Source of the DNA: Pseudomonas abyssi
GTDB taxonomy: Bacteria > Pseudomonadota > Gammaproteobacteria > Pseudomonadales > Pseudomonadaceae
DNA length: 64,000 nt
NCBI RefSeq assembly: GCF_002307495.1
Contig: NZ_NTMR01000016.1
Coordinates: forward strand, 62,001-126,000
Direction of reading: 5' to 3'
Shown: one piece after another, positions 16,915 to 25,213 of the stretch
How positions within the stretch are numbered: position 1 is the stretch's first letter
How the letters are laid out: every line of letters starts with the position of its first letter
The notes under the pieces: generated by a model
Database searches by the model: none
Told to the model about the DNA's origin: nothing
Seen by the model: only the letters and a program-made list of their open reading frames with translations
Translations under genes and position numbers: made by a program

Positions 16915-18000
16915 TTAGCGCACCTGTGTTGTTGTTCTCGCAGTATGGTTGCCAAGTAGTGGGCTTGCCAGTTTGTGCGGTGGTTTGGCGACCAGCCGAA
17001 CCCGCGCCGGCGTCGGTGCGCGCAGTCGGTACGCGACGGACACGGTACACAGCAGCAGCAACGCCGCCATGCCGTTGTGTGCGACGGCAATCGCCAGTGG
17101 CAGGGCCGCCAGCACGTTGGTGATGCCCAGGCTGACCTGTGCGATCAGGGCCAGACTCAGCAGCGCAGCGAGGCCGCGCAGGCGCGCCCGCCAGAGCTGC
17201 CAGCCCAGCAGCAGTACCACCAAGGTGGTGACCAGTGCGCCTAGGCGATGGGTGAAGTGGATCGCGGTGCGGCCGGGCCCTTCGAGCATGCCGCCGAGGT
17301 AGTTCGGGCCTATCTCCTGGTGCAGCAGATTAAAGCCGGTGTGAAAGTCCATCTCCGGCCACCATTCACCGTGGCAGGTGGGCAGGTCGATGCAGGCCAC
17401 CGCTGCGTAATTGGTGCTGGTCCAGCCACCGAGCATGATCTGCACCATCACCACTGCCAGTGTGACCTTGGCCAGCGTGCGCAGGCGCGTCAGCGCGCGG
17501 CTGGGTGTCAGGGCGGGCAGGCGACCGGACAATCGCAACACCAACAGCAACAGCAGGCTCAGGGTCGCGAAGCCACCCAGCAGGTGCGCGGTTACCACCT
17601 GTGGCCAGAGTTTGAGTGTCACCGTCCACATGCCGAACAGAGCCTGACAGACCACCAGCGCCAGCAGGCCAAGGCCGAGGCCTGTGGGGTAGTCGGGGTT
17701 ACGGCGCTGGCTGATGCCGATCACTGCCAAGGTCAGGATGACCAGGCCAAGCGTGCCGGCAGCATAGCGGTGAATCATCTCGGCCCAGGCTTTGAAGGCT
17801 TCCACCGGCTCATCCGGGAAGCGCAACTGCGCTGCCTGCAAGGCATGCTCGCTTTGTGGGACGCTGAGAAAGCCATAGCAACCTGGCCAGTCCGGGCAGC
17901 CCAGCCCGGCGTGTACCAGGCGGGTGTAGGCGCCGAGAATGACCACTACAAAGCAGAGCAGCAGCGCTGCCAGAGCGAGTGCGTAGCCGGGTTTGCGCAT
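16915..18000 (-). CDS. ctaA: Heme A synthase (COX15/CtaA)
   Basis: A 361-residue membrane protein with eight predicted helices that oxidises heme O to heme A. It carries GAYTRLVHAGLGCPDWPGC after helix 1, then heme-ligand histidines in MIHRYAAG, THRLGA and VAHNGMAALLL regions. A Cys-containing loop (CIDLPTCHGEWWP) is typical of the proteobacterial type. It starts 3 nt after the SCO-like gene. Confidence 0.95.
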   Translation of the reverse strand: MRKPGYALALAALLLCFVVVILGAYTRLVHAGLGCPDWPGCYGFLSVPQSEHALQAAQLRFPDEPVEAFKAWAEMIHRYAAGTLGLVILTLAVIGISQRRNPDYPTGLGLGLLALVVCQALFGMWTVTLKLWPQVVTAHLLGGFATLSLLLLLVLRLSGRLPALTPSRALTRLRTLAKVTLAVVMVQIMLGGWTSTNYAAVACIDLPTCHGEWWPEMDFHTGFNLLHQEIGPNYLGGMLEGPGRTAIHFTHRLGALVTTLVVLLLGWQLWRARLRGLAALLSLALIAQVSLGITNVLAALPLAIAVAHNGMAALLLLCTVSVAYRLRAPTPARVRLVAKPPHKLASPLLGNHTARTTTQVR

Positions 18001-18003
18001 GGC

Positions 18004-18606
18004 TTAGCCCACCTTGGAGAGTTTCAGCAGACGCTTGAGGTCATCCAGCAGGTTCTTGCCGGGTTGGCTGGCACTGTGATGCAGCACCACGCGGCCCAGC
18101 GGGTCGACCAGCCACAGCTGTGGGCCGATCAGCCAGCTGTCGGGCTGGGTCTGCAGGCTGTGCAGGTAGGCGTTGCTGTCAAAGGTGGTGCGCTCCAGAC
18201 GCGGAAACTGTGCCTCCAGCGCGGCAACCTCGTCGGCGCGTAGCGCCACCGGAGACGCCAGTACATGGGTCACGCGTTCGGCCTCGCGACCGACCGCCAC
18301 GTTGATCTGCCTTGCTTCGTGGACCAGCGCCATGCACTGGCGCTCGCAGGCGCCGGTGTGGGTCACCAGCAGGCGCCATGGCGCGCCATAGCCGACCGGC
18401 TCCACCGCGAGCTGCCAGTCGCTGGTCTGAATCGCGGGTTCCACCAATGCGGACTTGTTGGCGTGGCCTTTAGGCATGCCAATATCCAGTTGCGCCATCA
18501 GCGCTGCCAGCGCAATAGGCCCTACCACGACGCCGATGATGGCCAGCAACTTGAGCTGGCCCCTTGGGCGTGACGGGCGTTGTTCGGATTCGGTCAGGCT
18601 CATCAT
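18004..18606 (-). CDS. Oxidase-operon SCO-like thioredoxin-fold protein
   Basis: A 200-residue protein with one N-terminal transmembrane helix (LLAIIGVVVGPIALAALMAQ) and a periplasmic domain with a CxxxC pair in GACERQCMALV, the spacing used by SCO proteins. The later SCO histidine (DHSG) is not seen; the matching strand reads LWLVDPLGRVVLHH. This is the conserved small gene found between SURF1 and ctaA in pseudomonads. It probably helps oxidase metal or thiol handling (inference). The first codon may instead be the second Met (18603). Confidence 0.75.
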   Translation of the reverse strand: MMSLTESEQRPSRPRGQLKLLAIIGVVVGPIALAALMAQLDIGMPKGHANKSALVEPAIQTSDWQLAVEPVGYGAPWRLLVTHTGACERQCMALVHEARQINVAVGREAERVTHVLASPVALRADEVAALEAQFPRLERTTFDSNAYLHSLQTQPDSWLIGPQLWLVDPLGRVVLHHSASQPGKNLLDDLKRLLKLSKVG

Positions 18607-18630
18607 TGTTATTCCCCCGAGATCAACGTG

Positions 18631-19356
18631 CTATTGAGGCCGAAAACCGGCCCAGAGAAATAGGGCGAGCAGTGCCGCTGCCAGGCTGAACCATTGCACC
18701 GCGTAGCCGGTGTGGCGGCTGGCGCTCATGGGTAGCGCCGGCCAGTCCAGCGTCAGTGCGGCGCTGCCGGCATTGCTCAGTCGGGCGCTCCAGCCCAGCA
18801 GCGGTAGCGCTGACTGCGCGCGCAGGGCATCCAGATCCAGCTGAGCGATCACGCAACTGCGCTGATCCGCGTCACAGGCGCGTCTGCCCGGCCGCCAGCC
18901 GGCGCTGCTGGCGGGCAGTTTTTCTGCCTGCAGCTGCAGCCTGCCCGGTGGTGTGCTGATGTGTGGCGGCTGGCGCCGGTCCGGCCAGGGTAGCCAGCCG
19001 CGATTGATCAGCAGCCAGTCCCCGCTATCTGCCTGAAAGGCCTGCAGTACCTCGACGCCGGCCTGTCCGTTGCGGGTGCGGTTGTCCAGCAACCAGATGT
19101 GCTGTGGGTCGAGCCGACCCTGCAGGCTGAGCGGCTGCCAGTCGGCAGGCGCTTGCCCGCCGAGCTGTGTCAGGGTTTTGGCCGGTGCGTGCTGCAGGGC
19201 ATCGATGCTGGCCTGCAGTTGTTGTTTCTGATCGGCCCGTTGCAGCTGCCAGACGCCCAGCCCCAGCAGCACCGGCAGCAGACTCAGGGTGAACACCCAG
19301 AGTGGCCAGCCCGGCGCGAAACGTCGGTTGGTCACTGCGGCCTCAGACAGCACCAT
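18631..19356 (-). CDS. SURF1 family cytochrome oxidase assembly protein
   Basis: A 241-residue protein with two transmembrane helices flanking a periplasmic domain. It has SURF1 signatures: GVWQLQRADQK after helix 1, LLINRGWLPW in the middle and HTGYAVQWFSLAAALLALF at the C-terminal helix. In bacteria SURF1 helps insert heme a into oxidase subunit I. It is the first gene of the minus-strand assembly operon and lies 52 bp from the divergent DUF2909 gene. Confidence 0.93.
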   Translation of the reverse strand: MVLSEAAVTNRRFAPGWPLWVFTLSLLPVLLGLGVWQLQRADQKQQLQASIDALQHAPAKTLTQLGGQAPADWQPLSLQGRLDPQHIWLLDNRTRNGQAGVEVLQAFQADSGDWLLINRGWLPWPDRRQPPHISTPPGRLQLQAEKLPASSAGWRPGRRACDADQRSCVIAQLDLDALRAQSALPLLGWSARLSNAGSAALTLDWPALPMSASRHTGYAVQWFSLAAALLALFLWAGFRPQ

Positions 19357-19408
19357 GAGCTGCTCCGGCTATACTCAGGCCGACCATAACAACAATCAGG
19401 GGAAGACC

Positions 19409-19621
19409 ATGTGGCTCAAGCTGGTCATCGTGATCTTGCTGGCGCTGATACTGATCAGCCTGTTCAGCGGTTTGTTCTTTTTGATGAAAGACACTGATGG
19501 GCGCGGCCGGCTGGTAACGGCATTGAGCGTGCGTATCGGCCTGACAGTGCTGTTGATGGCGCTGATTGCCTGGGGCTTCTGGGCGGGCCGACTGACCTGG
19601 CACACGCCCTGGTTGCATTGA
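19409..19621 (+). CDS. DUF2909 twin-transmembrane protein
   Basis: A 70-residue protein with two transmembrane helices (VIVILLALILISLFSGLFFL and a second near residues 42-60) joined by a short MKDTDGRGR loop. This matches the DUF2909 family, which is embedded in cytochrome oxidase clusters of pseudomonads. It lies on the strand opposite the oxidase genes. GGGGAAG precedes the ATG. A role in oxidase assembly or stability is suggested by context only. Confidence 0.8.
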   Translation: MWLKLVIVILLALILISLFSGLFFLMKDTDGRGRLVTALSVRIGLTVLLMALIAWGFWAGRLTWHTPWLH

Positions 19622-19645
19622 CTTGGCAGGCATCATGGGTACCGC

Positions 19646-20533
19646 TCAGAAGATGTAGACGAAGATAAACAGCCCAACCCAGACCACGTCCACGAAGTGC
19701 CAGTACCAGCTGGCGGCTTCAAAACCGAAGTGCTGCTGTGGGGTGAAATGGCCCTTGGCGATGCGGATCAGCATGATGGCCAGAATCAGCGTGCCCATGG
19801 TGACGTGGGCGCCGTGGAAGCCGGTCAGCATGAAGAAGGTGGCGCCATAGATGCCCGAGTTCAATGTCAGCCCCAGGTCGTGATAGGCGTGCTGGTATTC
19901 CAGTGCCTGCAGCACCAGAAAGACCGTGCCCAGCGCGACGGTCAGGCCCAACCAGGCCTTGGTAGCGCCGCGATTGTCTTTGCGCAGGGCGTGATGGGCA
20001 AAGGTGACGGTCACGCTGGAGGAGATCAGCAGCAGGGTGTTGATCAGCGGCAGTTGCCAGGCGCTGATCACCTCGCTGGGACCGGGAAAGGTTTTGGGGT
20101 CCGGGTTGATCATCAGCGGCCATTGATAAGTGAAATCCGGCCAGAGCATGTTGGCCAGGCCCTTGTCGCCCTCACCACCGAGCCACGGGCCGGCAAAGGT
20201 ACGCACGTAGAACAGGGCGCCGAAGAAGGCGGCAAAGAACATCACTTCCGAGAAGATGAACCAGCCCATGCCCATGCGGAAGGAGCGGTCCATCTGCGGG
20301 CTGTAGAGGCCCTCGCGGCTTTCCTTCACCACATTGCTGAACCAGCCGAACATCATCCAGGCGGTCAAGAGTGCACCGGCAAAGAACAGCCAGCGGCCCA
20401 GGCTGCTGCCGGCTCCGGCGCTGTCGCCGTTCATCATGCTGCCGCCGCCAAATACCAGCAGCAGCAGCGCTATCGAGGCAATGATCGGCCACTTGCTTTG
20501 GGCCGGCACATAGTAGGTCTGATGATTGGCCAT
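19646..20533 (-). CDS. coxC: Cytochrome c oxidase subunit III
   Basis: A 295-residue membrane protein with seven predicted helices. It includes FIFSEVMFFAAFFGALFY with the conserved Glu, and FMLTGFHGAHVTMG and WYWHFVDVVWVGLFIFVYIF at the C-terminus. It is a non-catalytic subunit that stabilises the aa3 oxidase. It is the last gene of the coxB-coxA-ctaG-coxC operon. Confidence 0.96.
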   Translation of the reverse strand: MANHQTYYVPAQSKWPIIASIALLLLVFGGGSMMNGDSAGAGSSLGRWLFFAGALLTAWMMFGWFSNVVKESREGLYSPQMDRSFRMGMGWFIFSEVMFFAAFFGALFYVRTFAGPWLGGEGDKGLANMLWPDFTYQWPLMINPDPKTFPGPSEVISAWQLPLINTLLLISSSVTVTFAHHALRKDNRGATKAWLGLTVALGTVFLVLQALEYQHAYHDLGLTLNSGIYGATFFMLTGFHGAHVTMGTLILAIMLIRIAKGHFTPQQHFGFEAASWYWHFVDVVWVGLFIFVYIF

Positions 20534-20562
20534 CTGTTGTTCTCCTTGTACGGCAATCGTGC

Positions 20563-21129
20563 TCAGTGGGCCTGCGCCTGGGCGGCGGCCAGCTTGTCAG
20601 GCATTCGCTCCGATACATCAAACAGGGTGTAGGCCAGGGTCAGGTGCTTGACCTGTGCCGGCACCGCCGGATCAACAATAAAACGCACCGGCATCTCGAC
20701 GCTTTCCCCCGGTTGCAGCACCTGCTGGGTAAAGCAGAAACACTCGGTCTTGTGGAAGTAGGCTGCGGCAATCGATGGTGAAACGCTGGGAATGGCCTGT
20801 GCCACCATCGGCCGGTCAGTCGGGTTATGCGCCAGAAACAGCATCTCGCGCGTTTCGCCCGGATGCAGGCTGAGCTGTTCGGCCTCGGGGCCAAAGTCCC
20901 AGCTCATGCCTTCGGCCCGGGTGGCGACAAACTGCACCCGCAGGGTGCGGCTGCTGTCGATCTGCTCGACTTCCTGCTGGTAGGCGGTGCCGCTGGTCTT
21001 GCCGTTGATGCCCAGCGCATCGCACATCACGTCATACAGCGGTACCATCAGGAATCCGAAGCCGAACATGCCGAATACCGTCAGTACCAGTTTGCCGACC
21101 AGGCGGCGATTGGACTGTGTCTCGCTCAT
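20563..21129 (-). CDS. ctaG: Cytochrome oxidase assembly protein CtaG/Cox11
   Basis: A 188-residue protein with one N-terminal transmembrane helix and a periplasmic Ig-like domain with the copper-binding motif CFCFTQQ. Cox11 delivers copper to the CuB site of subunit I. It lies 15 bp after coxA and 29 bp before coxC. Confidence 0.95.
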   Translation of the reverse strand: MSETQSNRRLVGKLVLTVFGMFGFGFLMVPLYDVMCDALGINGKTSGTAYQQEVEQIDSSRTLRVQFVATRAEGMSWDFGPEAEQLSLHPGETREMLFLAHNPTDRPMVAQAIPSVSPSIAAAYFHKTECFCFTQQVLQPGESVEMPVRFIVDPAVPAQVKHLTLAYTLFDVSERMPDKLAAAQAQAH

Positions 21130-21144
21130 TGCCGCGACCTCCGG

Positions 21145-22728
21145 TCACTTCACCTCGGGGGGCGTCGAGAAGGTGTGGTATGGCGCGGGTGAGGGTACGG
21201 TCCACTCCAGCCCCTCTGCACCTTCCCAGGGGTTGGCGGCCGCCTTCTTGCCGCCTTTGATGCACTTGATGACGATAAACAGGAACAGCAGCTGGGTAAC
21301 CCCAAACATGAAGGCGCCGACCGAGGAGATCATGTTGAAGTTGGCGAACATCACGTTGTAGTCGGGAATGCGCCGCGGCATGCCAGCCAGCCCGACAAAG
21401 TGCATCGGGAAGAACGCCAGGTTCATGCCGATGAAGCTCATCCAGAAATGCGTCTTGGCCAGGGTTTCGTCGTACATGTGGCCGGTCCACTTGGGCAGCC
21501 AGTAGTAGGCCGAGGCGAAGATGCCGAAGATGGCGCCGGGCACCAGCACATAGTGGAAGTGCGCGACCACAAAATAGGTGTCGTGATACTGGAAGTCGGC
21601 CGGTGCAATCGCCAGCATCAGACCGGAAAAGCCGCCGATGGTGAACAGAATCACAAAGGCCACGGCGAACAGCATCGGCGCCTCGAAGGTCAGCGCACCG
21701 CGGAACATGGTGCTGACCCAGTTGAACACCTTCACCCCGGTCGGTACGGCGATCAGCATGGTGGCGTACATAAAGAACAGCTCACCGGTAATCGGAATGC
21801 CGACGGTAAACATGTGGTGCGCCCAGACGATGAACGACAGAAAGGCGATGGCGGCGGTGGCGTAGACCATCGAGGTGTAGCCGAACAGCGGCTTGCGGCT
21901 GAAGGCCGGAATGATCTGGCTGACCGCACCGAACGCCGGCAGGATCATGATGTAGACCTCGGGGTGACCGAAGAACCAGAAAATGTGCTGGAACATCACC
22001 GGGTCACCGCCGCCGGCCGCATTGAAGAAGCTGGTGCCGAAGTGGATGTCCATCAGCATCATGGTCACCACGCCAGCCAGCACCGGCATCACCGCGATCA
22101 GCAGGAAAGCGGTAATCAGCCAGGTCCAGACGAACAGCGGCATCTTCATCAGCGTCATGCCGGGGGCGCGCAAGTTGAGAATGGTGGCGATGATGTTGAT
22201 CGCGCCCATGATCGAACTGATGCCCGCCAGGTGAATGGCGAAGATGAAGAAGGTGACGCTGGGCGGCGCGTAGGTGGTTGACAGCGGTGCGTAGAAGGTC
22301 CAGCCGAAGTTCGGGCCGCCTCCCTCCATGAACAGTGTCGAGACCAGCAGCCCGAAGGCCATCGGCAGCAGCCAGAAGCTGAAGTTGTTCATCCGTGGCA
22401 GCGCCATGTCCGGTGCGCCGATCATCAGCGGAATCATCCAGTTGGCCAGGCCGACAAAGGCCGGCATAACCGCCCCGAACACCATGATCAGGCCGTGGGT
22501 GGTGGTCATCTGGTTGAAAAATTCCGGTTGCACCAGTTGCAGGCCCGGCTGAAACAGCTCGGCACGGATGACCATGGCCATCGAGCCGCCGAGCAGGAAC
22601 ATGGCAAAGCTGAACCACAGGTACATCGAGCCGATGTCCTTGTGGTTGGTGGTGAGCACCCAGCGCATCAGGCCCTTGGCCGGACCGTGGGCATGGTCGT
22701 GGTGATGGGTATCGATCACAGCGCTCAT
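21145..22728 (-). CDS. coxA: Cytochrome c oxidase subunit I (aa3 type)
   Basis: A 527-residue catalytic subunit with 12 transmembrane helices. All redox ligands are visible: the low-spin heme His in TTHGLIMVFGAVMP, the CuB His with its cross-linked Tyr in FGHPEVYIMILP, the CuB pair in WAHHMFTVG, and the heme a3/a His pair in VAHFHYVLVPG. The Glu of the D-channel is in the HPE segment context. It reduces O2 to water and pumps protons. It starts 10 nt after coxB. Confidence 0.98.
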   Translation of the reverse strand: MSAVIDTHHHDHAHGPAKGLMRWVLTTNHKDIGSMYLWFSFAMFLLGGSMAMVIRAELFQPGLQLVQPEFFNQMTTTHGLIMVFGAVMPAFVGLANWMIPLMIGAPDMALPRMNNFSFWLLPMAFGLLVSTLFMEGGGPNFGWTFYAPLSTTYAPPSVTFFIFAIHLAGISSIMGAINIIATILNLRAPGMTLMKMPLFVWTWLITAFLLIAVMPVLAGVVTMMLMDIHFGTSFFNAAGGGDPVMFQHIFWFFGHPEVYIMILPAFGAVSQIIPAFSRKPLFGYTSMVYATAAIAFLSFIVWAHHMFTVGIPITGELFFMYATMLIAVPTGVKVFNWVSTMFRGALTFEAPMLFAVAFVILFTIGGFSGLMLAIAPADFQYHDTYFVVAHFHYVLVPGAIFGIFASAYYWLPKWTGHMYDETLAKTHFWMSFIGMNLAFFPMHFVGLAGMPRRIPDYNVMFANFNMISSVGAFMFGVTQLLFLFIVIKCIKGGKKAAANPWEGAEGLEWTVPSPAPYHTFSTPPEVK

Positions 22729-22738
22729 GACAGGTCTC

Positions 22739-23863
22739 CTATTGGCCTTCTTTGGCGTTCAGCACGTCGACGGGCGCCAGCATTTCGCCGGTGTCGTTGC
22801 CCCATGCGTTACGCTCGAAGGTGATCACGGCCGCCACATCGACTTCCGACAGTTGCTTGCCGAACGCCGCCATCGCGGTACCCGGTACGCCGTTGAGGAC
22901 GATATCCAGGTGCTGGGCCATATCTTCGGTGACAATGGCGCTGCCCTTGAGCGCCGGGAACATCGGCGGCAGGCCCTCGCCGGTGGGCTGGTGACAGGAG
23001 GCGCAGGCGGAGGCATAGACCTTTTCCCCACGCTCGACCAGCTCTTCCAGGGTCCAGTCCTTCTCGCGCAGCTCTGCTTCCTTGGCGGCGGCCTCTTTTT
23101 GCTCGGCCATCCAGGCGTCGTATTCATCCTGGGGCAGCACTTCGACCACCACGGGCATGAAGCCGTGGTCCTTGCCGCACAGTTCGGTACATTGGCCGCG
23201 GTAGATGCCGGGCTTTTCTACGCGGGTCCAGGCTTCGTTGATAAAGCCGGGGATGGCGTCTTTCTTGACCGCAAAGTCGGGTACCCACCAGGAGTGGATG
23301 ACGTCGGCGGCGGTGACCAGGAAGCGGACCTTCTTGCCGACCGGAATGACCAGCGGGTTGTCCACTTCGAGCAGGTAATTGGGGTTCTTGTCGCTGACGT
23401 TGCCGATCTCGTCGCGTGGCGTCGACATGCTGCTGAAGAAGCTCACGCCTTCGCCGACGTACTGGTACTGCCAGCGCCATTGATAGCCGGTTACCAGAAT
23501 GTCGATGTCCGCCTCGTCGGCGTCGTAGATATCGATCAGTGTTTTGGTGGCCGGAATGGCCATCACGATGAGAATCGCCAGCGGGATCACCGTCCAGAGA
23601 ATCTCCACACCCAGGTGTTCGTGGAAGGTCGCCGGTTTGCTGTCCTCGGATTTGCGATGCATCAGCATCGACCAGAACATCACACCAAATACCACGATGC
23701 CGATGACCACGCAGATCCAGAAGATGGTCATGTGCAGATCGAACACGGATTGACTGACTTCGGTGACGCCCCGGCGCATGTTGACGCCCCACTCGGCACT
23801 CGCTTGGGCGCCGAGCACAGACAGGGACAGTCCAACCGGCCAGGTGATTGCTGCTCGCAACAT
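22739..23863 (-). CDS. coxB: Cytochrome c oxidase subunit II with fused cytochrome c domain (caa3 type)
   Basis: A 374-residue protein: signal peptide, two transmembrane helices, a cupredoxin domain with the CuA site CTELCGKDHGFMPV around residue 215, and a C-terminal cytochrome c domain with CASCHQPTG near residue 290. The fused heme makes this a caa3-type entry subunit. It is the first gene of the oxidase operon, with AAGGGGGACCGGGA before the ATG. Confidence 0.97.
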   Translation of the reverse strand: MLRAAITWPVGLSLSVLGAQASAEWGVNMRRGVTEVSQSVFDLHMTIFWICVVIGIVVFGVMFWSMLMHRKSEDSKPATFHEHLGVEILWTVIPLAILIVMAIPATKTLIDIYDADEADIDILVTGYQWRWQYQYVGEGVSFFSSMSTPRDEIGNVSDKNPNYLLEVDNPLVIPVGKKVRFLVTAADVIHSWWVPDFAVKKDAIPGFINEAWTRVEKPGIYRGQCTELCGKDHGFMPVVVEVLPQDEYDAWMAEQKEAAAKEAELREKDWTLEELVERGEKVYASACASCHQPTGEGLPPMFPALKGSAIVTEDMAQHLDIVLNGVPGTAMAAFGKQLSEVDVAAVITFERNAWGNDTGEMLAPVDVLNAKEGQ

Positions 23864-24279
23864 TCCCGGTCCCCCTTTATTGTTTTTATCGCTACCGGTG
23901 CACGGAACGAAGGGGTATCACACTGCGCAGACACCCAGGCAGACTGCTGCAAATGTGGCGCTACTAGGACGCCAGATTCCTCAGCAACCCGCTTGCCGCA
24001 GGACATACAGCGCGTTGTTCGCGGCGTTTCATCCCCCGGCCAGCACTTCCCCCACAGGCCACCAGTCATCTGGAGTATAGACGGGGGTCATCGGCGCGCA
24101 ATGTTGCGGCGGATAATTGTTGGCGGGACCGTCGGGTGGGCTTATTACAATTTGATCTCATGCCTCGTGGTGAGGCACTTTGACGCACTAGCACTCCTCT
24201 GCTAGGTTTTTCGCTTTACAATAATGTCAAAGTGATGCTGCTCGCTGGCAGCCTCCGTTTGCCGTTGTGGAGCTAGAGT
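23864..24279. other. Divergent intergenic region coxB / conserved hypothetical
   Basis: 416 bp. On the plus strand TTGACG (24180-24185) and TAGGTT (24203-24208) with a 17-bp spacer form a plausible sigma70 promoter for the rightward gene. It is bracketed by a 9-bp inverted repeat, CACTTTGAC (24176-24184) and GTCAAAGTG (24226-24234). No gene is seen. Confidence 0.4.
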
Positions 24280-24924
24280 ATGAACATCGCTGGGCTGAAA
24301 CACCGTATTGCCGAAGCAACGGCACAGAGTGATTCGCGTGAGGGAATGCAGGCCTGGTTGCAGACCCGGATCGCGGATCTACACCCCTCCATTCGCCTGC
24401 AGGAGGACCCGGTCGGGGCACTGCAGCGCTTTGCCACCGCTTACATCGAACAGGTGCCGGAGGTGCTGGAAGCCGCCGCAGCGGTGGCCGAGTCAGCTCA
24501 ATTGAAGCCGCGCATGCTGCCGGTCCTCAAGGTGGCCGAGGCGTTCTTTTTGCAGCCGCCAGACTTGCCGGCCGAACATCGCGGGCTGGTAACGCTGCTG
24601 GATGAGGCCTACCTGGCCCATCGTTTGGTGGAAGACGTGAACGATCGCTACGTCGCCCACGGCGGCGAGTCGCTGATTCCGATGGACACCACCCGTGCCA
24701 ACCTGATCGTGCATCATCTGCTGGGCGAGTCCTTTGCCAATCGGTTGGATGCGGCGGTCGAGGAGGCGGTCTCGGGGCTGTTGCCCGAGGACCTGTTTCA
24801 GTCAGCTGAATTTCAGGCCTACCGGGCGCAGCTGGATCCGGCCGAGGTACAGCGTCTGTGGGCGCAGTGGCCGTGTATGTCACAGCAACTGGGCGTGGAT
24901 ATCGAACTACGCAGCGTTGCCTGA
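24280..24924 (+). CDS. Conserved hypothetical protein beside the oxidase operon
   Basis: A 214-residue soluble, mostly helical protein without signal peptide or recognisable catalytic motif. It contains a Pro/Leu-rich middle (FFLQPPDLPAEHRGLVTLLD) and a conserved-looking HRLVEDVNDRYVAHGGESLIP. I recall a homologue next to coxB in other pseudomonads but no function. GGAG lies 6 nt before the ATG. The stop codon lies exactly at the centre of a long palindrome. Confidence 0.65.
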   Translation: MNIAGLKHRIAEATAQSDSREGMQAWLQTRIADLHPSIRLQEDPVGALQRFATAYIEQVPEVLEAAAAVAESAQLKPRMLPVLKVAEAFFLQPPDLPAEHRGLVTLLDEAYLAHRLVEDVNDRYVAHGGESLIPMDTTRANLIVHHLLGESFANRLDAAVEEAVSGLLPEDLFQSAEFQAYRAQLDPAEVQRLWAQWPCMSQQLGVDIELRSVA

Positions 24925-24942
24925 TCAGGCAACGCTGCGTAG
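24907..24942. terminator. 36-bp perfect palindrome, bidirectional terminator
   Basis: Every base from 24907 to 24942 is self-complementary, reading CTACGCAGCGTTGCCTGA and then its exact reverse complement. The centre falls between 24924 and 24925, so the upstream gene's TGA is the last codon of the left arm. It lies 4 bp from the stop of the convergent yheV-like gene. T-rich sequence follows on the plus strand. Confidence 0.7.
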
Positions 24943-24946
24943 CGCT

Positions 24947-25213
24947 TCAATCTTTCTTTTTCAGACGCGGATTGGGGAAGAACTGTACCGTCTGGCTGGT
25001 GGGTTTGCTTGGTGCCTTGCGCACTTCGTTGACCCGGGTACCCAGCTCCTTGGGTACCGAGTTGCCGCGGGCATCCAGCGTATCGGTGTAACCGCACTGC
25101 ACGCATTCGCGGTGCGGCACGCCGTCTTCTTCGTACATCTTGATGGTGTCCATCGCGCTGCACGCCGGGCAGACCGCACCGGCGATAAAGCGCTTCACCG
25201 GGCCGTTGGTCAT
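24947..25213 (-). CDS. YheV-like zinc-ribbon protein (DUF2387)
   Basis: An 88-residue protein with one zinc ribbon, AVCPACSAMDTIKMY and RECVQCGYTD (two CxxC knuckles), and a basic tail ending RLKKKD. This matches the DUF2387/YheV family, function unknown. Its start overlaps the prlC stop by 4 nt, so it is translated from the prlC transcript. Confidence 0.82.
   Translation of the reverse strand: MTNGPVKRFIAGAVCPACSAMDTIKMYEEDGVPHRECVQCGYTDTLDARGNSVPKELGTRVNEVRKAPSKPTSQTVQFFPNPRLKKKD

Noticed and set aside
22727-24205. A 492-codon plus-strand frame antisense to coxB
   Set aside because: Mirror of coxB codon structure, with no motif or ribosome-binding logic.
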